NCBI GenBank assembly: GCA_903900155.1
Contig: CAIUMD010000030.1
Coordinates: 44,679 to 108,678 of the forward strand
DNA length: 64,000 nt
Source of the DNA: an uncultured Caulobacterales bacterium
GTDB lineage: Bacteria > Pseudomonadota > Alphaproteobacteria > Caulobacterales > Caulobacteraceae
Reading direction: 5' to 3'
Positions 44,358 to 53,483 of the stretch are shown piece after piece; the first letter of the stretch is position 1, and each line of letters starts with the position of its first letter. The notes beneath the pieces are model-generated. The model had not been told where the DNA came from and did no database searches. It was given only the letters and a program-made list of their open reading frames with translations. Made by a program: the position numbers and the translations under genes.

Positions 44358-45087
44358 GGCCCACATAGGCCGAGGCGTCCAGCTGGACGTCCTTCAGGCG
44401 CTTGGGCGTCCAGGCGGCGGTCAGGTCGAAGCTGGCCTGAGTCACGCGCCCCGTCGGATCGTTGTCGCGATCGACCCACAGTTCCACGCCCAGGTTCACC
44501 GGCCCCACCGCGCGGCCGACGCCGCCGGCCAGAGCGTAGCCGGCGTGACGCCCCGCGCCCGAGGCGTTCTCGCGCGCCTCGACCAGCGGCGACAGACTGA
44601 GCGACCAGTTACCGGTCAGCGGGATCGACACCGGGAGCATCACCCCGCCCTGCCAGACATCGCTACCGATCCCATGAGAGCCGGTCGGCGCGGTGACATA
44701 GGGCTGGACAGCGATCGAGACGCCGTCGCCGGCCGGGTTCTTCAGCGACCAGCGCACCGCCGCGCCCAGGGCGCCGGCGCCCGAGACGGTGTCGGCGACG
44801 CCGTGGTCCTTGGTCCGCACCCGCTCGTGGGCGGTCCAGCTCAGCTGGCCCTCGACGGTCGAGGTCAGGCCCAGCCGCAGCTCCAGTCCGCCGTACGAGA
44901 CGTCGTCGACCGAGACCCCGCCGCCGCGTGTAAAGGCCGCGTCGACGCCGCCGACCTCGGCCTGGAAGCGGCCCTTGTCCAGGACGCAGGGCGGCGAGCC
45001 CTTGCCGGGCCGGTCAGCGCAGAAGTCGCGCTCCTGCGCGTTCGCAGCGCCCGCCAGGATCAGAAAGGCGAGCGCGGCGCGGATCAC
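44302..45087 (-). CDS. Outer-membrane beta-barrel protein, transporter-like
   Basis: The 261-residue protein has a signal peptide (VIRAALAFLILAGAANAQ) and an alternating-hydrophobic barrel region with FQAEVGGVDAAFTRGGG, the PYVTAPTGSHGIGSD segment and ends in VVGLAHRF. The T-A-P-T-G-S and terminal Phe are like proteins annotated as putative phenol-degradation MetA-like or transporter family. The GTG start overlaps the stop of the hydrolase gene (GTGA). This is the last gene of a pdxY-hydrolase-barrel operon. Confidence 0.6.
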   Translation of the reverse strand: MIRAALAFLILAGAANAQERDFCADRPGKGSPPCVLDKGRFQAEVGGVDAAFTRGGGVSVDDVSYGGLELRLGLTSTVEGQLSWTAHERVRTKDHGVADTVSGAGALGAAVRWSLKNPAGDGVSIAVQPYVTAPTGSHGIGSDVWQGGVMLPVSIPLTGNWSLSLSPLVEARENASGAGRHAGYALAGGVGRAVGPVNLGVELWVDRDNDPTGRVTQASFDLTAAWTPKRLKDVQLDASAYVGLNRQTPDLELVVGLAHRF

Positions 45088-46223
45088 AGCGAAGCATAGG
45101 CCGCTTCGATCAGCTTCACCGCGCGCGGATCGCCGATCAGGGCGGCGCCCTGCTTGTTCATCACATAGGCCCCGGAGACGCCGCGCGTCGGGTCGGCGAA
45201 GGCGCACGAACCGCCCCAGCCGGAATGGCCGAACGCCTCGGCCGTCGGGCCGTAGAACAGGTTGGGCTCATTGCGCATGAAGCCCGCGCCCCAGCTGATC
45301 TCGTAGGGCAGGACGAGGTCGCGGCCGCGAATGCGTTCGGCGCTGGCGGCCTTGATCCCGGCCGGCGTGATCAGCGAGCGGCCGTCCAGGCTGCCGCCAC
45401 TGGCCAGCGCGCCCATCAGGCGGGCCAGGGCCGGGGCGGTGGCGTGACCGTTGGCCGAGGGGATCTCGGCCCGCCGCCACTCGGCCGCGCCCTTGCCGCC
45501 CGGCGAGGACCAGGGCTTGAGGAAGGCGGCGGTCAGGGCGGCGTTGATCTCGCCGAACTGCGGCATGGCGGTCGGGCGCATCAGGTCGGCGACCCGGCCG
45601 TGCTCGCTGTCGGGCAGGCCGATCCAGATATCCAGGTCCAGCGGGGCGGCGATATCCTCGCGCAGCGCCGCGCCCATGGTCCGGCCGTCCACGCGGCGGA
45701 AGATCTCGCCGGCGATATAGCCGTAGGTGACGGGGTGATAGCCGCTGGCCGAGCCGATCGGGAACAGCGGCGCCATCGCCGCCAGCTTGGCGCAGGTGGC
45801 GTCCCAGTCGAACCACAGGGCCGGATCGGTCTCATCGGGAAAACCGGAGAGCCCGGCCTGGTGCGACAGGGCCTGTTCGACCGTGACCTCGCCCTTGCCG
45901 TTCTGGGCGAACTCGGGCCAGACGTCCGCGACGGGCTGGTCGTAGGCCAGGCGGCCCTCGTCGACCAGGCGCGCGACCAGCAGGGCCGCCACGGCCTTGG
46001 TGGTCGAGAACAGGGCGGTCAGGGTGTCGGGGCCGAACGGAACCTCGCGCTTGCGGTCGGCATGGCCGCCCATCAGGTCGACGACGATCTCACCGTCGAT
46101 GGCGAAGGAAAAGCGCGCGCCCAGCTCGCCCCCCCACGGAGTGTCTTTCTCGAAGTTCGCTTCGAAGACGTCGCGGACGCTGGCGAAGCGGTCGGGGCAG
46201 ACGCCGGTGATCTCGACGGTCAT
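45084..46223 (-). CDS. Beta-lactamase-fold serine hydrolase (EstB-like)
   Basis: The 379-residue protein has the S-x-x-K motif S73-T-T-K76, the YGYIAGE segment at the place of the Y-x-N motif, and the G-H-S-G-W-G-G segment near the C-terminus that replaces the K-T-G motif. These features fit class C-like esterases/carboxypeptidases rather than true beta-lactamases. No signal peptide is seen, so it is probably cytoplasmic. Overlaps in ATGA and GTGA style link it to pdxY and the barrel gene. Confidence 0.8.
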   Translation of the reverse strand: MTVEITGVCPDRFASVRDVFEANFEKDTPWGGELGARFSFAIDGEIVVDLMGGHADRKREVPFGPDTLTALFSTTKAVAALLVARLVDEGRLAYDQPVADVWPEFAQNGKGEVTVEQALSHQAGLSGFPDETDPALWFDWDATCAKLAAMAPLFPIGSASGYHPVTYGYIAGEIFRRVDGRTMGAALREDIAAPLDLDIWIGLPDSEHGRVADLMRPTAMPQFGEINAALTAAFLKPWSSPGGKGAAEWRRAEIPSANGHATAPALARLMGALASGGSLDGRSLITPAGIKAASAERIRGRDLVLPYEISWGAGFMRNEPNLFYGPTAEAFGHSGWGGSCAFADPTRGVSGAYVMNKQGAALIGDPRAVKLIEAAYASL

Positions 46224-47071
46224 GCCAGGCGCTCGATACGCACGGTGGGCGAGGTCTGCTTGATCCGCGCGCCCATGGCCACGATCGGCAATTCCGGCGC
46301 ATTCCAGATGTTGGCGGCGGTGATGGTCTCGGCGACCCCGCCGACGGCGCGGGCCAGGCCGTACGAGAAGGTCTGCCCCTCCAGGATCGAAGCGGCGTAG
46401 AGGGCCGTCAGCAGGTCGCCGGCGCCGTTGGGGGCGCGCTCGGTCTTGGCGTGGGCCGCCAGCCAGGCTTCCTTGTGGTCGGCCAGGACGGCGCCGATCT
46501 CGGCCCCGCGCTGGACGGAAGAGACCAGGGTCGTCTTGCCCAGCAGGCGCGCGGCCTTCATGGCCGAGACCGGGTCGCGGGCGTCGGTTCCGGTCAGCTT
46601 CCGCAGCTCCCAGGAATTGCAGGCCACGACGTCGGCGCGCGGGATCAGGTCGGCGATGATCTCGTCGGCGGTCTCGGTGGGGATATAGAGGCCCTTGCCG
46701 GCGTCGCCCATGGTCGGGTCGACCACGACGATCGGTCGACGGGTCGCCGCGCCGTTGGGCCGAGGCGCCTCGCGTACGGCGTCGATCACCCGCGCGGCGG
46801 CGCGCGCCTGGGCGGCGGTGGCGAAGTAGCCGGTGATCACCAAGTCCACCAGGCCGAACAGGCCGTTGGCCTCGATGCCGTCCAGCATGCCCTCGAACAC
46901 CTCGATCGGCACGGGCGCGCCGCCGGGGATGCCCCAGCCGGGATGGCGGCCATACAGCACGGTCGGCACCACCATCGAGTCGATGCGGAATTGAGCCAGG
47001 GCGGTGGCCTGCGCCGTCGCGCCCACCTGGCTGCCGGCGACGTGGCTGGAAAGGATCAAGGCTAGCGGCAT
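46220..47071 (-). CDS. pdxY: Pyridoxal kinase
   Basis: The 283-residue kinase starts LALILSSHVAGSQVGATAQATAL and has the conserved VVDPTMGDAGKGLYIP and NSWELRKLTG segments and the catalytic Asp in APNGAGDLLTAL. It phosphorylates pyridoxal to PLP in the salvage pathway. The start at 47071 lies before the first motif; the upstream in-frame stretch lacks homology. The stop overlaps the next gene's start. Confidence 0.9.
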   Translation of the reverse strand: MPLALILSSHVAGSQVGATAQATALAQFRIDSMVVPTVLYGRHPGWGIPGGAPVPIEVFEGMLDGIEANGLFGLVDLVITGYFATAAQARAAARVIDAVREAPRPNGAATRRPIVVVDPTMGDAGKGLYIPTETADEIIADLIPRADVVACNSWELRKLTGTDARDPVSAMKAARLLGKTTLVSSVQRGAEIGAVLADHKEAWLAAHAKTERAPNGAGDLLTALYAASILEGQTFSYGLARAVGGVAETITAANIWNAPELPIVAMGARIKQTSPTVRIERLA

Positions 47072-47129
47072 GCGAAAGCGATTAGCCGAGCATTGCGGAC
47101 TTGAATAGGGCGCTTTCGCCGAAGCGATG

Positions 47130-47165
47130 AAAAGAGAAAGGCCCACCATCGCTGGCAGGCCTTTC
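47130..47165 (-). terminator. Rho-independent terminator after ahcY
   Basis: On the minus strand GAAAGGCC pairs with GGCCTTTC; inside, CCA...TGG closes a GCGA loop. The 3' side is T-rich (TCTCTTTTC). It lies about 100 bases past the ahcY stop. Confidence 0.75.
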
Positions 47166-47262
47166 CCTTGGATTTTCAAACGATTTCCGTAGCGGAACTG
47201 TCGCTTATTCTATTGACGCGCGTCCGGGCGGCGAACCGCCCACACTTCGCCTGACGCGCTGC

Positions 47263-48654
47263 TTAATAACGATAGTGGTCCGGCTTGAACGGACCCTTTT
47301 CCGGCACGCCGATATAGTCGGCCTGGTCCTTGCGCAGGACCGAGAGCTTGGCGCCCAGCTTCTCCAGGTGGAGGAAGGCGACCTTCTCGTCCAGGTGCTT
47401 AGGCAGGGTGTAGACCTCGTTCTTATAGGCGTCCTTGTTGGTCCACAGCTCGATCTGGGCCAGGGTCTGGTTGGTGAACGAGGCCGACATCACGAACGAG
47501 GGGTGACCCGTGGCGTTGCCCAGGTTCACCAGGCGGCCTTCCGACAGGACGATGATCTTCTTGCCGTCCGGGAATTCCACGTGGTGGACCTGCGGCTTGA
47601 TCTCGTCCCACTTGAAGTTGCGCAGGCCGGCGATCTGAATTTCGGAGTCGAAGTGGCCGATGTTGCAGACGATGGCGTTGTTGCGCATCCGACGCATGTG
47701 ATCGACGGTGATGACGTCCTTGTTGCCCGTGGCGGTGACGAAGATGTCGGCGCGGTCGGCGACGTCGTCCAGGGTCTGGACCTCATAGCCTTCCATCGCC
47801 GCCTGCAGGGCGCAGATCGGGTCGATTTCGGTGACGATCACGCGGGCGCCGCCTTGGCGCAAGCTGGCGGCCGAGCCCTTGCCCACGTCGCCGTAGCCGC
47901 AGACCACCGCGACCTTGCCCGACAGCATGACGTCGGTGCCGCGACGGATGGCGTCGACCAGCGATTCACGGCAGCCGTACAGGTTGTCGAACTTCGACTT
48001 GGTGACGCTGTCATTGACGTTGATGGCCGGGAACGGCAGGTCGCCCTTGGCGGCCATCTGGTACAGGCGGTGGACGCCCGTGGTGGTCTCTTCCGAGACG
48101 CCGCCGATGGCCGCGCGGATGGCCGAGTAGAAGCCCGGCTTTTCGGCCAGGTACTTCTTCATGACGGCGTAGAGGGCTTCTTCTTCCTCGTTCTGCGGGT
48201 TGTTCAGGATCGACGGATCCTTCTCGGCCTTGGGGCCCAGCACGCAGAGCAGGGTGGCGTCGCCGCCGTCGTCCAGGATCAGGTTCGGGTAGCCGCCGTC
48301 GTGCCACTCGAAGATCTTGTGGGCGTATTCCCAGTACTCGACCAGGTTCTCGCCCTTGAAGGCGAACACCGGCACGCCCGAGGCGGCGATGGCGGCCGCG
48401 GCGTGGTCCTGGGTCGAGAAGATGTTGCACGACGCCCAGCGGACCTCGGCGCCCAGGGCCGTCAGCGTCTCGATCAGCACGCCGGTCTGGATGGTCATGT
48501 GCAGGCTGCCGGCGATGCGGGCGCCCTTCAGGATCTGCTGCGGACCGTACTCGGCGCGCGTGGCCATCAGGCCCGGCATTTCGGTCTCGGCGATAGCCAG
48601 TTCCTTGCGGCCGTAGTCGGCCAGCGAGATGTCCTTGACGATGTAGTCGGCCAC
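47263..48654 (-). CDS. ahcY: Adenosylhomocysteinase
   Basis: The 463-residue enzyme splits S-adenosylhomocysteine into adenosine and homocysteine and keeps the SAM cycle running. Motifs: [52 protein letters not shown] (NAD site), [12 protein letters not shown] and the C-terminal KPDHYRY, which closes the NAD site of the neighbouring subunit. The approximately 40-residue insertion ([15 protein letters not shown]) matches the long form. A palindrome upstream (48732-48749) may be its operator. Confidence 0.97.
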   Translation of the reverse strand: MADYIVKDISLADYGRKELAIAETEMPGLMATRAEYGPQQILKGARIAGSLHMTIQTGVLIETLTALGAEVRWASCNIFSTQDHAAAAIAASGVPVFAFKGENLVEYWEYAHKIFEWHDGGYPNLILDDGGDATLLCVLGPKAEKDPSILNNPQNEEEEALYAVMKKYLAEKPGFYSAIRAAIGGVSEETTTGVHRLYQMAAKGDLPFPAINVNDSVTKSKFDNLYGCRESLVDAIRRGTDVMLSGKVAVVCGYGDVGKGSAASLRQGGARVIVTEIDPICALQAAMEGYEVQTLDDVADRADIFVTATGNKDVITVDHMRRMRNNAIVCNIGHFDSEIQIAGLRNFKWDEIKPQVHHVEFPDGKKIIVLSEGRLVNLGNATGHPSFVMSASFTNQTLAQIELWTNKDAYKNEVYTLPKHLDEKVAFLHLEKLGAKLSVLRKDQADYIGVPEKGPFKPDHYRY

Positions 48655-48731
48655 GGTCGGGCTCCTGCGTCGGATGGGTGGAGGTCTTGGCTGAGGCTTA
48701 TACAGGCCCGAGCCCTATCGAGCAATTAACG

Positions 48732-48749
48732 CATAAAGATATCCTTATG
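48732..48749. promoter_or_regulatory. Palindromic operator candidate upstream of ahcY (SahR-like)
   Basis: CATAAAGATATCCTTATG is an 18-base palindrome with one mismatched pair, about 78 bases before the ahcY ATG. An ArsR-type regulator SahR that senses S-adenosylhomocysteine is known to control methionine-cycle genes in proteobacteria, and this length and symmetry suit such a site. The exact consensus cannot be checked here, so the link is inference. Confidence 0.5.
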
Positions 48750-48758
48750 TCTGAAAGG

Positions 48759-48956
48759 CTATCGACTTCGGAGGGTGGTGACCGAGAAGTCGTCGGACAG
48801 GCCGCGACAGACCGACAGTTCCGCGCGGTCGGTCAGGACGAAGGCCTCGCCGGTCCAGGCATGGGTCGTGGCGACGCCGCAGTCGGCGATGCCCCGCCCC
48901 TTGGCGTAGCTATGCAACTGCTGGATGTCGGCATCGAAGTTGGCGTTGATGGTCAT
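48759..48956 (-). CDS. Small hypothetical protein upstream of ahcY
   Basis: The 65-residue ORF starting at the ATG at 48956 reads MTINANFDADIQQLHSYAKG and ends SVCRGLSDDFSVTTLRSR. A longer in-frame reading begins up to 49109 and includes a C-A-R-C-G knuckle. Composition is ordinary, no ribosome site is strong and there is no recognised family. Low certainty that it is a gene. Confidence 0.3.
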   Translation of the reverse strand: MTINANFDADIQQLHSYAKGRGIADCGVATTHAWTGEAFVLTDRAELSVCRGLSDDFSVTTLRSR

Positions 48957-49240
48957 GGCCCGACCGTCGGGACCGCCGCCCCCGCCCAAGTCGGCCCCGC
49001 ACCGCGCGCAGGACCGGGGTCTTGTCCTCTTCCGATGGAAAACCATAGGCCGTGCAGATTTGAAGGTTGTCGCAGGCGACCTACCAGTCCTTGAAGGTCG
49101 CGTCGGCATTCTGGGGGATGGCGGACGCCATCATCCGTTCAGCAACACCGGTTCTCCCGACAACGCTATCCCCCGCTCCATAACAACTTGACATTGAGCG
49201 TCGACGCCACCCGTAATGCGATCATCAAAGGAGACGCTCA

Positions 49241-49449
49241 ATGCTTAGCGCGTTTGCCCTCGTCCTGCTCCTGCAATCCAGCGCGAAGCCGCTGGACGGC
49301 CCGGGACGGCCCAGGACGTGACCGGCTAAACGCCGATCTCGGTCACCGACCGGCAGTGCGTCGTCACCGCGCACATCAATCGTGTCGAGGTGCGCCGGGG
49401 CGACCGCGTCGTCGCCCACTGGCGGGTTCCGCCCAAGGAGTCGTTTTAG
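49241..49449 (+). pseudogene. Frameshifted small secreted protein
   Basis: An excellent ribosome site (AAAGGAGA) seven bases before the ATG at 49241 begins MLSAFALVLLLQSSAKP, a signal peptide. The frame then meets TGA. In the next frame the protein-like text continues (AQDVTG, a TAA at 49327-49329, then TPISVTDRQCVVTAHINRVE and VRRGDRVVAHWRVPPKESF, ending TAG at 49447-49449). One frameshift near 49290 plus one stop change would give a single exported protein of about 69 residues. I read it as a decayed gene; a sequencing error is possible. Confidence 0.5.
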
Positions 49450-51762
49450 CTAGAACCCCAGTTCCGGCTGCATGGCCCCCGGCTGCTGGGTCTCGGGCAG
49501 GTGGCAGGTGAAGGTCGAGCCGGCGCCCGGCTCGCTCTCCAGCGCCACCCAGCCGCCGTGCAGCTCGACCAGCGCCTTGACCAGGGCCAGGCCCAGGCCC
49601 GGACCGCCGCGGTCGCGGCCGACAAAGCGGTCGAAGATGTGGGCCTGGACGTGGAACGGCACGCCTCGGCCGGTGTCGGAGACGTCGAGGCGAACCTCGC
49701 CCAGGGCGCGGCGGGCCTGCAGCGTCACGCGGCCGCCGGGCGGGGTCTGGCGCAGGGCGTTCTCGACCAGGTGGTCCAGGGTCTGGGCCAGGCGCTTGGC
49801 GTCGCCGCGGATCAGGCCGACATCCTCCTCGCATTCGACCGCCAGGGTGACGGCGCCCAGCTGGGCGTCCTTCAGGGCGCGTTCCTGGGCGTTCAGCAGC
49901 AGGTCGGCGACGCGGATGTCCTCGATCTCCAGCGCCATCTCGCCGGCGTCGATCTGGGCCATGTCCAGCACGTCGTCGATCGAGCGGGCCAGCTGGGTGG
50001 CGGCGGCGCGGACGGCGGCCACGTGGTTGCGGCCGCGCTCGGAAATGCCGTCGGCGCGCTCCAGCAGTTCGGAATAGCCGATGATGGTCGTCAGCGGCGT
50101 GCGCAGCTCGTAGCTGACATTGCCGACGAAGTCGCGCTTCAGGCGCTCGGCCTCGGCCAGGGCGGCCGAGCGGTCGGACAGCGCGTTCTGCAGGTCGCGG
50201 GTGTCGGTGACGTCGGCGAAGGCGATCAGGGTCGCGCCGTCCGGCAGCGGTCGGCTCTGATAGACCACGATGCGGTCGTCCGAGGTGCGCACCTCGCCCG
50301 AGGTCGGGGCGCGCATCTGCGGATCGGGATCGGCCACCCGCCCCTTCAGCTCCCGCCAGAAGGCCAGGTCGTGCAGGCGCGGCACGCACAGCTCGACCAC
50401 GCCCTCGAAGTCGCCGGCCCCTTCCAGGGCGAAGGCGCTGACGTTCCAGAAGGTCTCGAAGGCCTCGTTGTGCAGGCGAAGGCGGCCGTCCGAGCCGAAC
50501 ACGGCGACGGCGTCGTTCAGCTTGTCGAGGGTCGCCTGCTGCACCTGGATCAGGGCGTTGTACTGCGCCTTCAGGCGCAGTTCGCCCGTGATGTCGGAAT
50601 AGATCAGCAGCATGCCGCCCAGCGGGTGGGGCTGGCGCACGACCTTCAGGGTGCGCCCGTCGGGCAGGTGCCACAGGTCGTCGGCCTGGGGTCCCAGGTC
50701 CTCGTAGCGGGCCAGCTCGGCGGCCTTCCAGCCGGAGTAGTCGATGCTTTCCGGCAGGCGGCGGCGCTGGCGCAGGCGATCCAGGATCTCGCCATGGGTC
50801 GGGCGGTCGCTCAGCCAGGCCGGCTCCAGGCCCCACAGCTCGGCGAACGAGGTGTTGTAGTACGACAGACGCCGCGTCTGGCTGAAGATCGCCACGGCCT
50901 CGGCGATGTGATTCAGGGTCTCGTCGTGGGCCTCGACATGCTTGCGGAAAGCATCGCGGACGTCCTCGATCTCGGTGACGTCGGCGCAGAACACGCCCAC
51001 CCCGCCGCCGTCCAGCGGCTGGGCGGAAAGCCTGAAGGCGCGGCGGCGGCCTTCCAGATTGATCCAGCGCAGGGCCTCACGGCGCTCGCCCTTCTCGACG
51101 GCCTCGACGACCAGGGCGTCGGCGGCGCGGTCGAAGCTCTTGCCGGCCAGGGCCGCGGCCGAGGCCGAGATCGCGCCGACCGCGCGGATGAAGGCGTCGT
51201 TGCCCCAGGCCGGCTGGCCGTCGGCGCCGGCGATCCAGGCAGGCTCGGCCACGCTGTCGACAAAGGCGGCGAAGCGCGCCGCCGACGGCAAGCCGGCGTC
51301 ACCGCCGCTGGCCGGCGCGAGCCGGAGCCAAGCAAGAGCGCCGGCCGCGCGGCCCTCGACCGAGATCCAGCCGCCGCTGCCGCGAGCCTCGAACATGCAA
51401 GGCTCGCCGCGCTCGAACAGGGCGGTCAGCTTCTGGGCATGGGCCGGATCGACCGCGCTCACGGCGGCGACCACCGCCTCGACCTCGGCGGCGACGCCCA
51501 GCACGCGGGCGCAGGCGGCCAGGCCCTCGGCCCCGGCGGCGAGGGCGGGACGGCCGCCCTCGACGGCCAGGACGGCGGTGTCGAAGGCCTCGACCCAGGC
51601 CGGCGCATCCAAGGCGTCGCCGCCCTGCAGCGTCAGCCGGTCCTTCAGGGCGGCGATGCGATCCTCATAGCCACGGCGCTGCCCCAGCGACCACAGGGTC
51701 ACGCAGATGGCGAGGCAAACTGCGCCGGCCGCCGCCGCGAGGATCAGGTCGTACGAAGTCAT
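49450..51762 (-). CDS. divL: DivL-type atypical histidine kinase with Tyr in the phospho-acceptor box
   Basis: The 770-residue protein has an N-terminal membrane helix (about residues 5-25), a long PAS-rich sensor region (about 130-520) and a kinase core. The dimerisation/acceptor box reads NVSYELRTPLTTIIGY with Tyr551 where other kinases have His; DivL of Caulobacter crescentus has Tyr550 at the same place. The ATPase domain has VENALRQTP (N box), DVSDTGRGVP (G1) and GPGLGLALVKAL (G2). DivL is essential in Caulobacter and acts with CckA and phosphorylated DivK to control CtrA, more as a switch than as a kinase. Confidence 0.9.
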   Translation of the reverse strand: MTSYDLILAAAAGAVCLAICVTLWSLGQRRGYEDRIAALKDRLTLQGGDALDAPAWVEAFDTAVLAVEGGRPALAAGAEGLAACARVLGVAAEVEAVVAAVSAVDPAHAQKLTALFERGEPCMFEARGSGGWISVEGRAAGALAWLRLAPASGGDAGLPSAARFAAFVDSVAEPAWIAGADGQPAWGNDAFIRAVGAISASAAALAGKSFDRAADALVVEAVEKGERREALRWINLEGRRRAFRLSAQPLDGGGVGVFCADVTEIEDVRDAFRKHVEAHDETLNHIAEAVAIFSQTRRLSYYNTSFAELWGLEPAWLSDRPTHGEILDRLRQRRRLPESIDYSGWKAAELARYEDLGPQADDLWHLPDGRTLKVVRQPHPLGGMLLIYSDITGELRLKAQYNALIQVQQATLDKLNDAVAVFGSDGRLRLHNEAFETFWNVSAFALEGAGDFEGVVELCVPRLHDLAFWRELKGRVADPDPQMRAPTSGEVRTSDDRIVVYQSRPLPDGATLIAFADVTDTRDLQNALSDRSAALAEAERLKRDFVGNVSYELRTPLTTIIGYSELLERADGISERGRNHVAAVRAAATQLARSIDDVLDMAQIDAGEMALEIEDIRVADLLLNAQERALKDAQLGAVTLAVECEEDVGLIRGDAKRLAQTLDHLVENALRQTPPGGRVTLQARRALGEVRLDVSDTGRGVPFHVQAHIFDRFVGRDRGGPGLGLALVKALVELHGGWVALESEPGAGSTFTCHLPETQQPGAMQPELGF

Positions 51763-51809
51763 CAGTCCGCCCAGCGGGTCCTCGAATCAGATTTTCAGAT
51801 TAGTCCGCC

Positions 51810-51841
51810 TATGACCAGTAGGGCTATGGACCAGTGGGGCT
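51810..51841. repeat. Two-copy tandem repeat of 15-16 bases before the zincin-like gene
   Basis: TATGACCAGTAGGGC is followed directly by TATGGACCAGTGGGGC, then TAT. The copies differ by one insertion and one change. The repeat lies 47 bases downstream of the divL start (upstream region) and 36 bases before the next gene, in the shared promoter region. Confidence 0.6.
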
Positions 51842-51877
51842 ATCGCGTCCCGCGCCAATCGCTCTATTTGGAAGATC

Positions 51878-52279
51878 ATGACCTGGTCCGACCGCTCCGC
51901 CCCGTCGCTCGACGACTTCGCCGTCCTGGCCAAACAGGCCTTCGACGCCCTGCCCGACGACTTTCGCAAGCTGTCGGGCGACGTGGTCATCCGGGTCGAC
52001 GACTTTCCGTCCGAGGAGGTGCTGGACAGCCTCGGCATCGAGGATCCGTTCGAGTTGACCGGGCTCTACCAGGGCGTCGACCTGGGCCGCCGCTCGGTGC
52101 TGGACTACGGGACCGAGCCGTCGCGCGTGTTCCTGTACCGCCGCCCGATCCTGGACGAATGGGCCGAACGCGGCGATGTGCCTTTGGGCGAGCTGATCAC
52201 CCATGTGCTGGTCCACGAGATCGGCCACCATTTCGGCCTGTCGGACGACGACATCCACCGCATCGAGGACGAGGAATGA
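51878..52279 (+). CDS. Zincin-like metallopeptidase family protein
   Basis: The 133-residue protein has an H-E-x-x-H motif (H113-E-I-G-H117) followed by HFGLSDDD, with an acidic patch for a third ligand, plus the upstream FRKLSGDVVIRVDDFPSEEVLDSLG and LYRRPIL segments of the MtxX/DUF1025 (zincin-like) family. Function is unknown. Its stop overlaps the start of the SWIM gene (ATGA), so the two may work together. It is divergent from divL. Confidence 0.75.
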   Translation: MTWSDRSAPSLDDFAVLAKQAFDALPDDFRKLSGDVVIRVDDFPSEEVLDSLGIEDPFELTGLYQGVDLGRRSVLDYGTEPSRVFLYRRPILDEWAERGDVPLGELITHVLVHEIGHHFGLSDDDIHRIEDEE

Positions 52280-52683
52280 GCTCCCTGTTTGACGCCGACG
52301 CCTGGCGTGAACGCATGGACGAGCGCTGGTTCGACACCGGCGTGGCCATGGCCGAGGCCGGCGCCGTCGACCTCGTCGCGATCGAGGACGAGAAGGTCAC
52401 CGCCCACGTCACCGGCAGCGTCGGCGACCTCTATGTGGTCGAGCTGCGCGCCCCGGCCGGCGAAGGCTCGTGCACCTGCCCCGGCTTCGAGAAGTTCGGC
52501 GCCTGCAAGCACCAGGCGGCCGTGGTGACGGCGGCCAATACGGCCGACCTGACCAAGGCCCGCGAGCGGATGGCGCAGCTGCGCGACGGCCTGGCGCTGG
52601 ACGCCAAGGACGCCCTGATCGAACGCCTGGCCGAACTGGCGCGGGTCCAGCCGGCGGTGCTGGCGGCGCTGGAGGGGCGTTAG
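52276..52683 (+). CDS. SWIM zinc-finger domain protein
   Basis: The 135-residue protein carries the SWIM signature C-x-C-x(n)-C-x-H in GSCTCPGFEKFGACKHQAAV (about residues 65-84), after a beta-rich lead (ITAHVTGSVGDLYVVELRAPAG-like) and before a helical tail. SWIM domains bind DNA or proteins, for example in Swi2/Snf2 enzymes. This gene encodes the domain alone. Translational coupling with the zincin-like gene suggests a shared role. Confidence 0.78.
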   Translation: MSSLFDADAWRERMDERWFDTGVAMAEAGAVDLVAIEDEKVTAHVTGSVGDLYVVELRAPAGEGSCTCPGFEKFGACKHQAAVVTAANTADLTKARERMAQLRDGLALDAKDALIERLAELARVQPAVLAALEGR

Positions 52684-52787
52684 AGGACGTCGTCGATCGC
52701 CGCGCGCTTGGGCTTCCTCGGCGCGCGGTTTCAAGGGCTTGGGCATGGCGGTCTTCCGCTGGCCGATCCAGATAGTCCTTGCTGCCG

Positions 52788-53483
52788 TCACATCTCGCCT
52801 AGGATCTTCTCCACCCAGGCCGGCGCGACCTCGCTCGCCGGCCCATAGAGCTTCTCGTCGAACACGTACGCATTGGCCGACGGCTCGAGATTGATCTCGC
52901 AGGTCGCGATCCCCATCGCCCGCGCCTCGGTCACGAACCCCGCCGCCGGATAGACCGAGCCCGAGGTGCCGATCGAGACGAAGAGGTCCGCCTGCGCCAG
53001 CGCGTCCTCGATCGCGTCCATGTAGAGCGGCGTCTCGCCAAACCACACCACGTGCGGCCGCGCGCCGCCGGCTCGCCCGCAGGCCTCGCAGACAGCCTCG
53101 GCGGTCAGCGCCGCAACGTCCGGCCGCGTCGCCTGGCAGTGATGGCAGCGGGTGACGGCCAGTTCGCCATGCATGTGGATCACGCGCCTGGACCCCGCCT
53201 TTTCGTGCAGGTCGTCGACGTTCTGGGTGCAGAGGAAGAGATCATCGCCCAGCACCGCCTCCAGCCGCGCCAGCGCCACATGCGCCGCATTCGGCTCAGC
53301 CCCCGCCAGGTTCACCCGGCGGGCGTTGTAGAAGTCCCGCACCAGGGCCGGATTGCGCGCGAACCCTTCGGGCGTGGCGACCTCGTTGAGGTCGTACTTG
53401 GTCCACACCCCGTCCTTGTCGCGAAAGGTTCCCAGGCCGCTCTCGGCCGAGACGCCGGCCCCGGTCAGCACGAAGATCCTCAT
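52788..53483 (-). CDS. cobB: NAD-dependent protein deacylase (sirtuin)
   Basis: The 231-residue class III sirtuin has GAGVSAESGLGTFRDKDG at the NAD site, the QNVDDLHEKAG segment, catalytic His in HMHGEL, and four Cys ligands of a zinc ribbon (C-x2-C in RCHHCQ and C-x2-C in CEACG). It removes acyl groups from lysine in an NAD-consuming reaction. No signal for substrate. It is divergent from the diiron gene. Confidence 0.92.
   Translation of the reverse strand: MRIFVLTGAGVSAESGLGTFRDKDGVWTKYDLNEVATPEGFARNPALVRDFYNARRVNLAGAEPNAAHVALARLEAVLGDDLFLCTQNVDDLHEKAGSRRVIHMHGELAVTRCHHCQATRPDVAALTAEAVCEACGRAGGARPHVVWFGETPLYMDAIEDALAQADLFVSIGTSGSVYPAAGFVTEARAMGIATCEINLEPSANAYVFDEKLYGPASEVAPAWVEKILGEM

Noticed and set aside
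49501..52683. 1060-residue plus-strand reading
   Set aside because: Most of it is antisense to divL; only the last 135 codons, which form the SWIM protein, are real.
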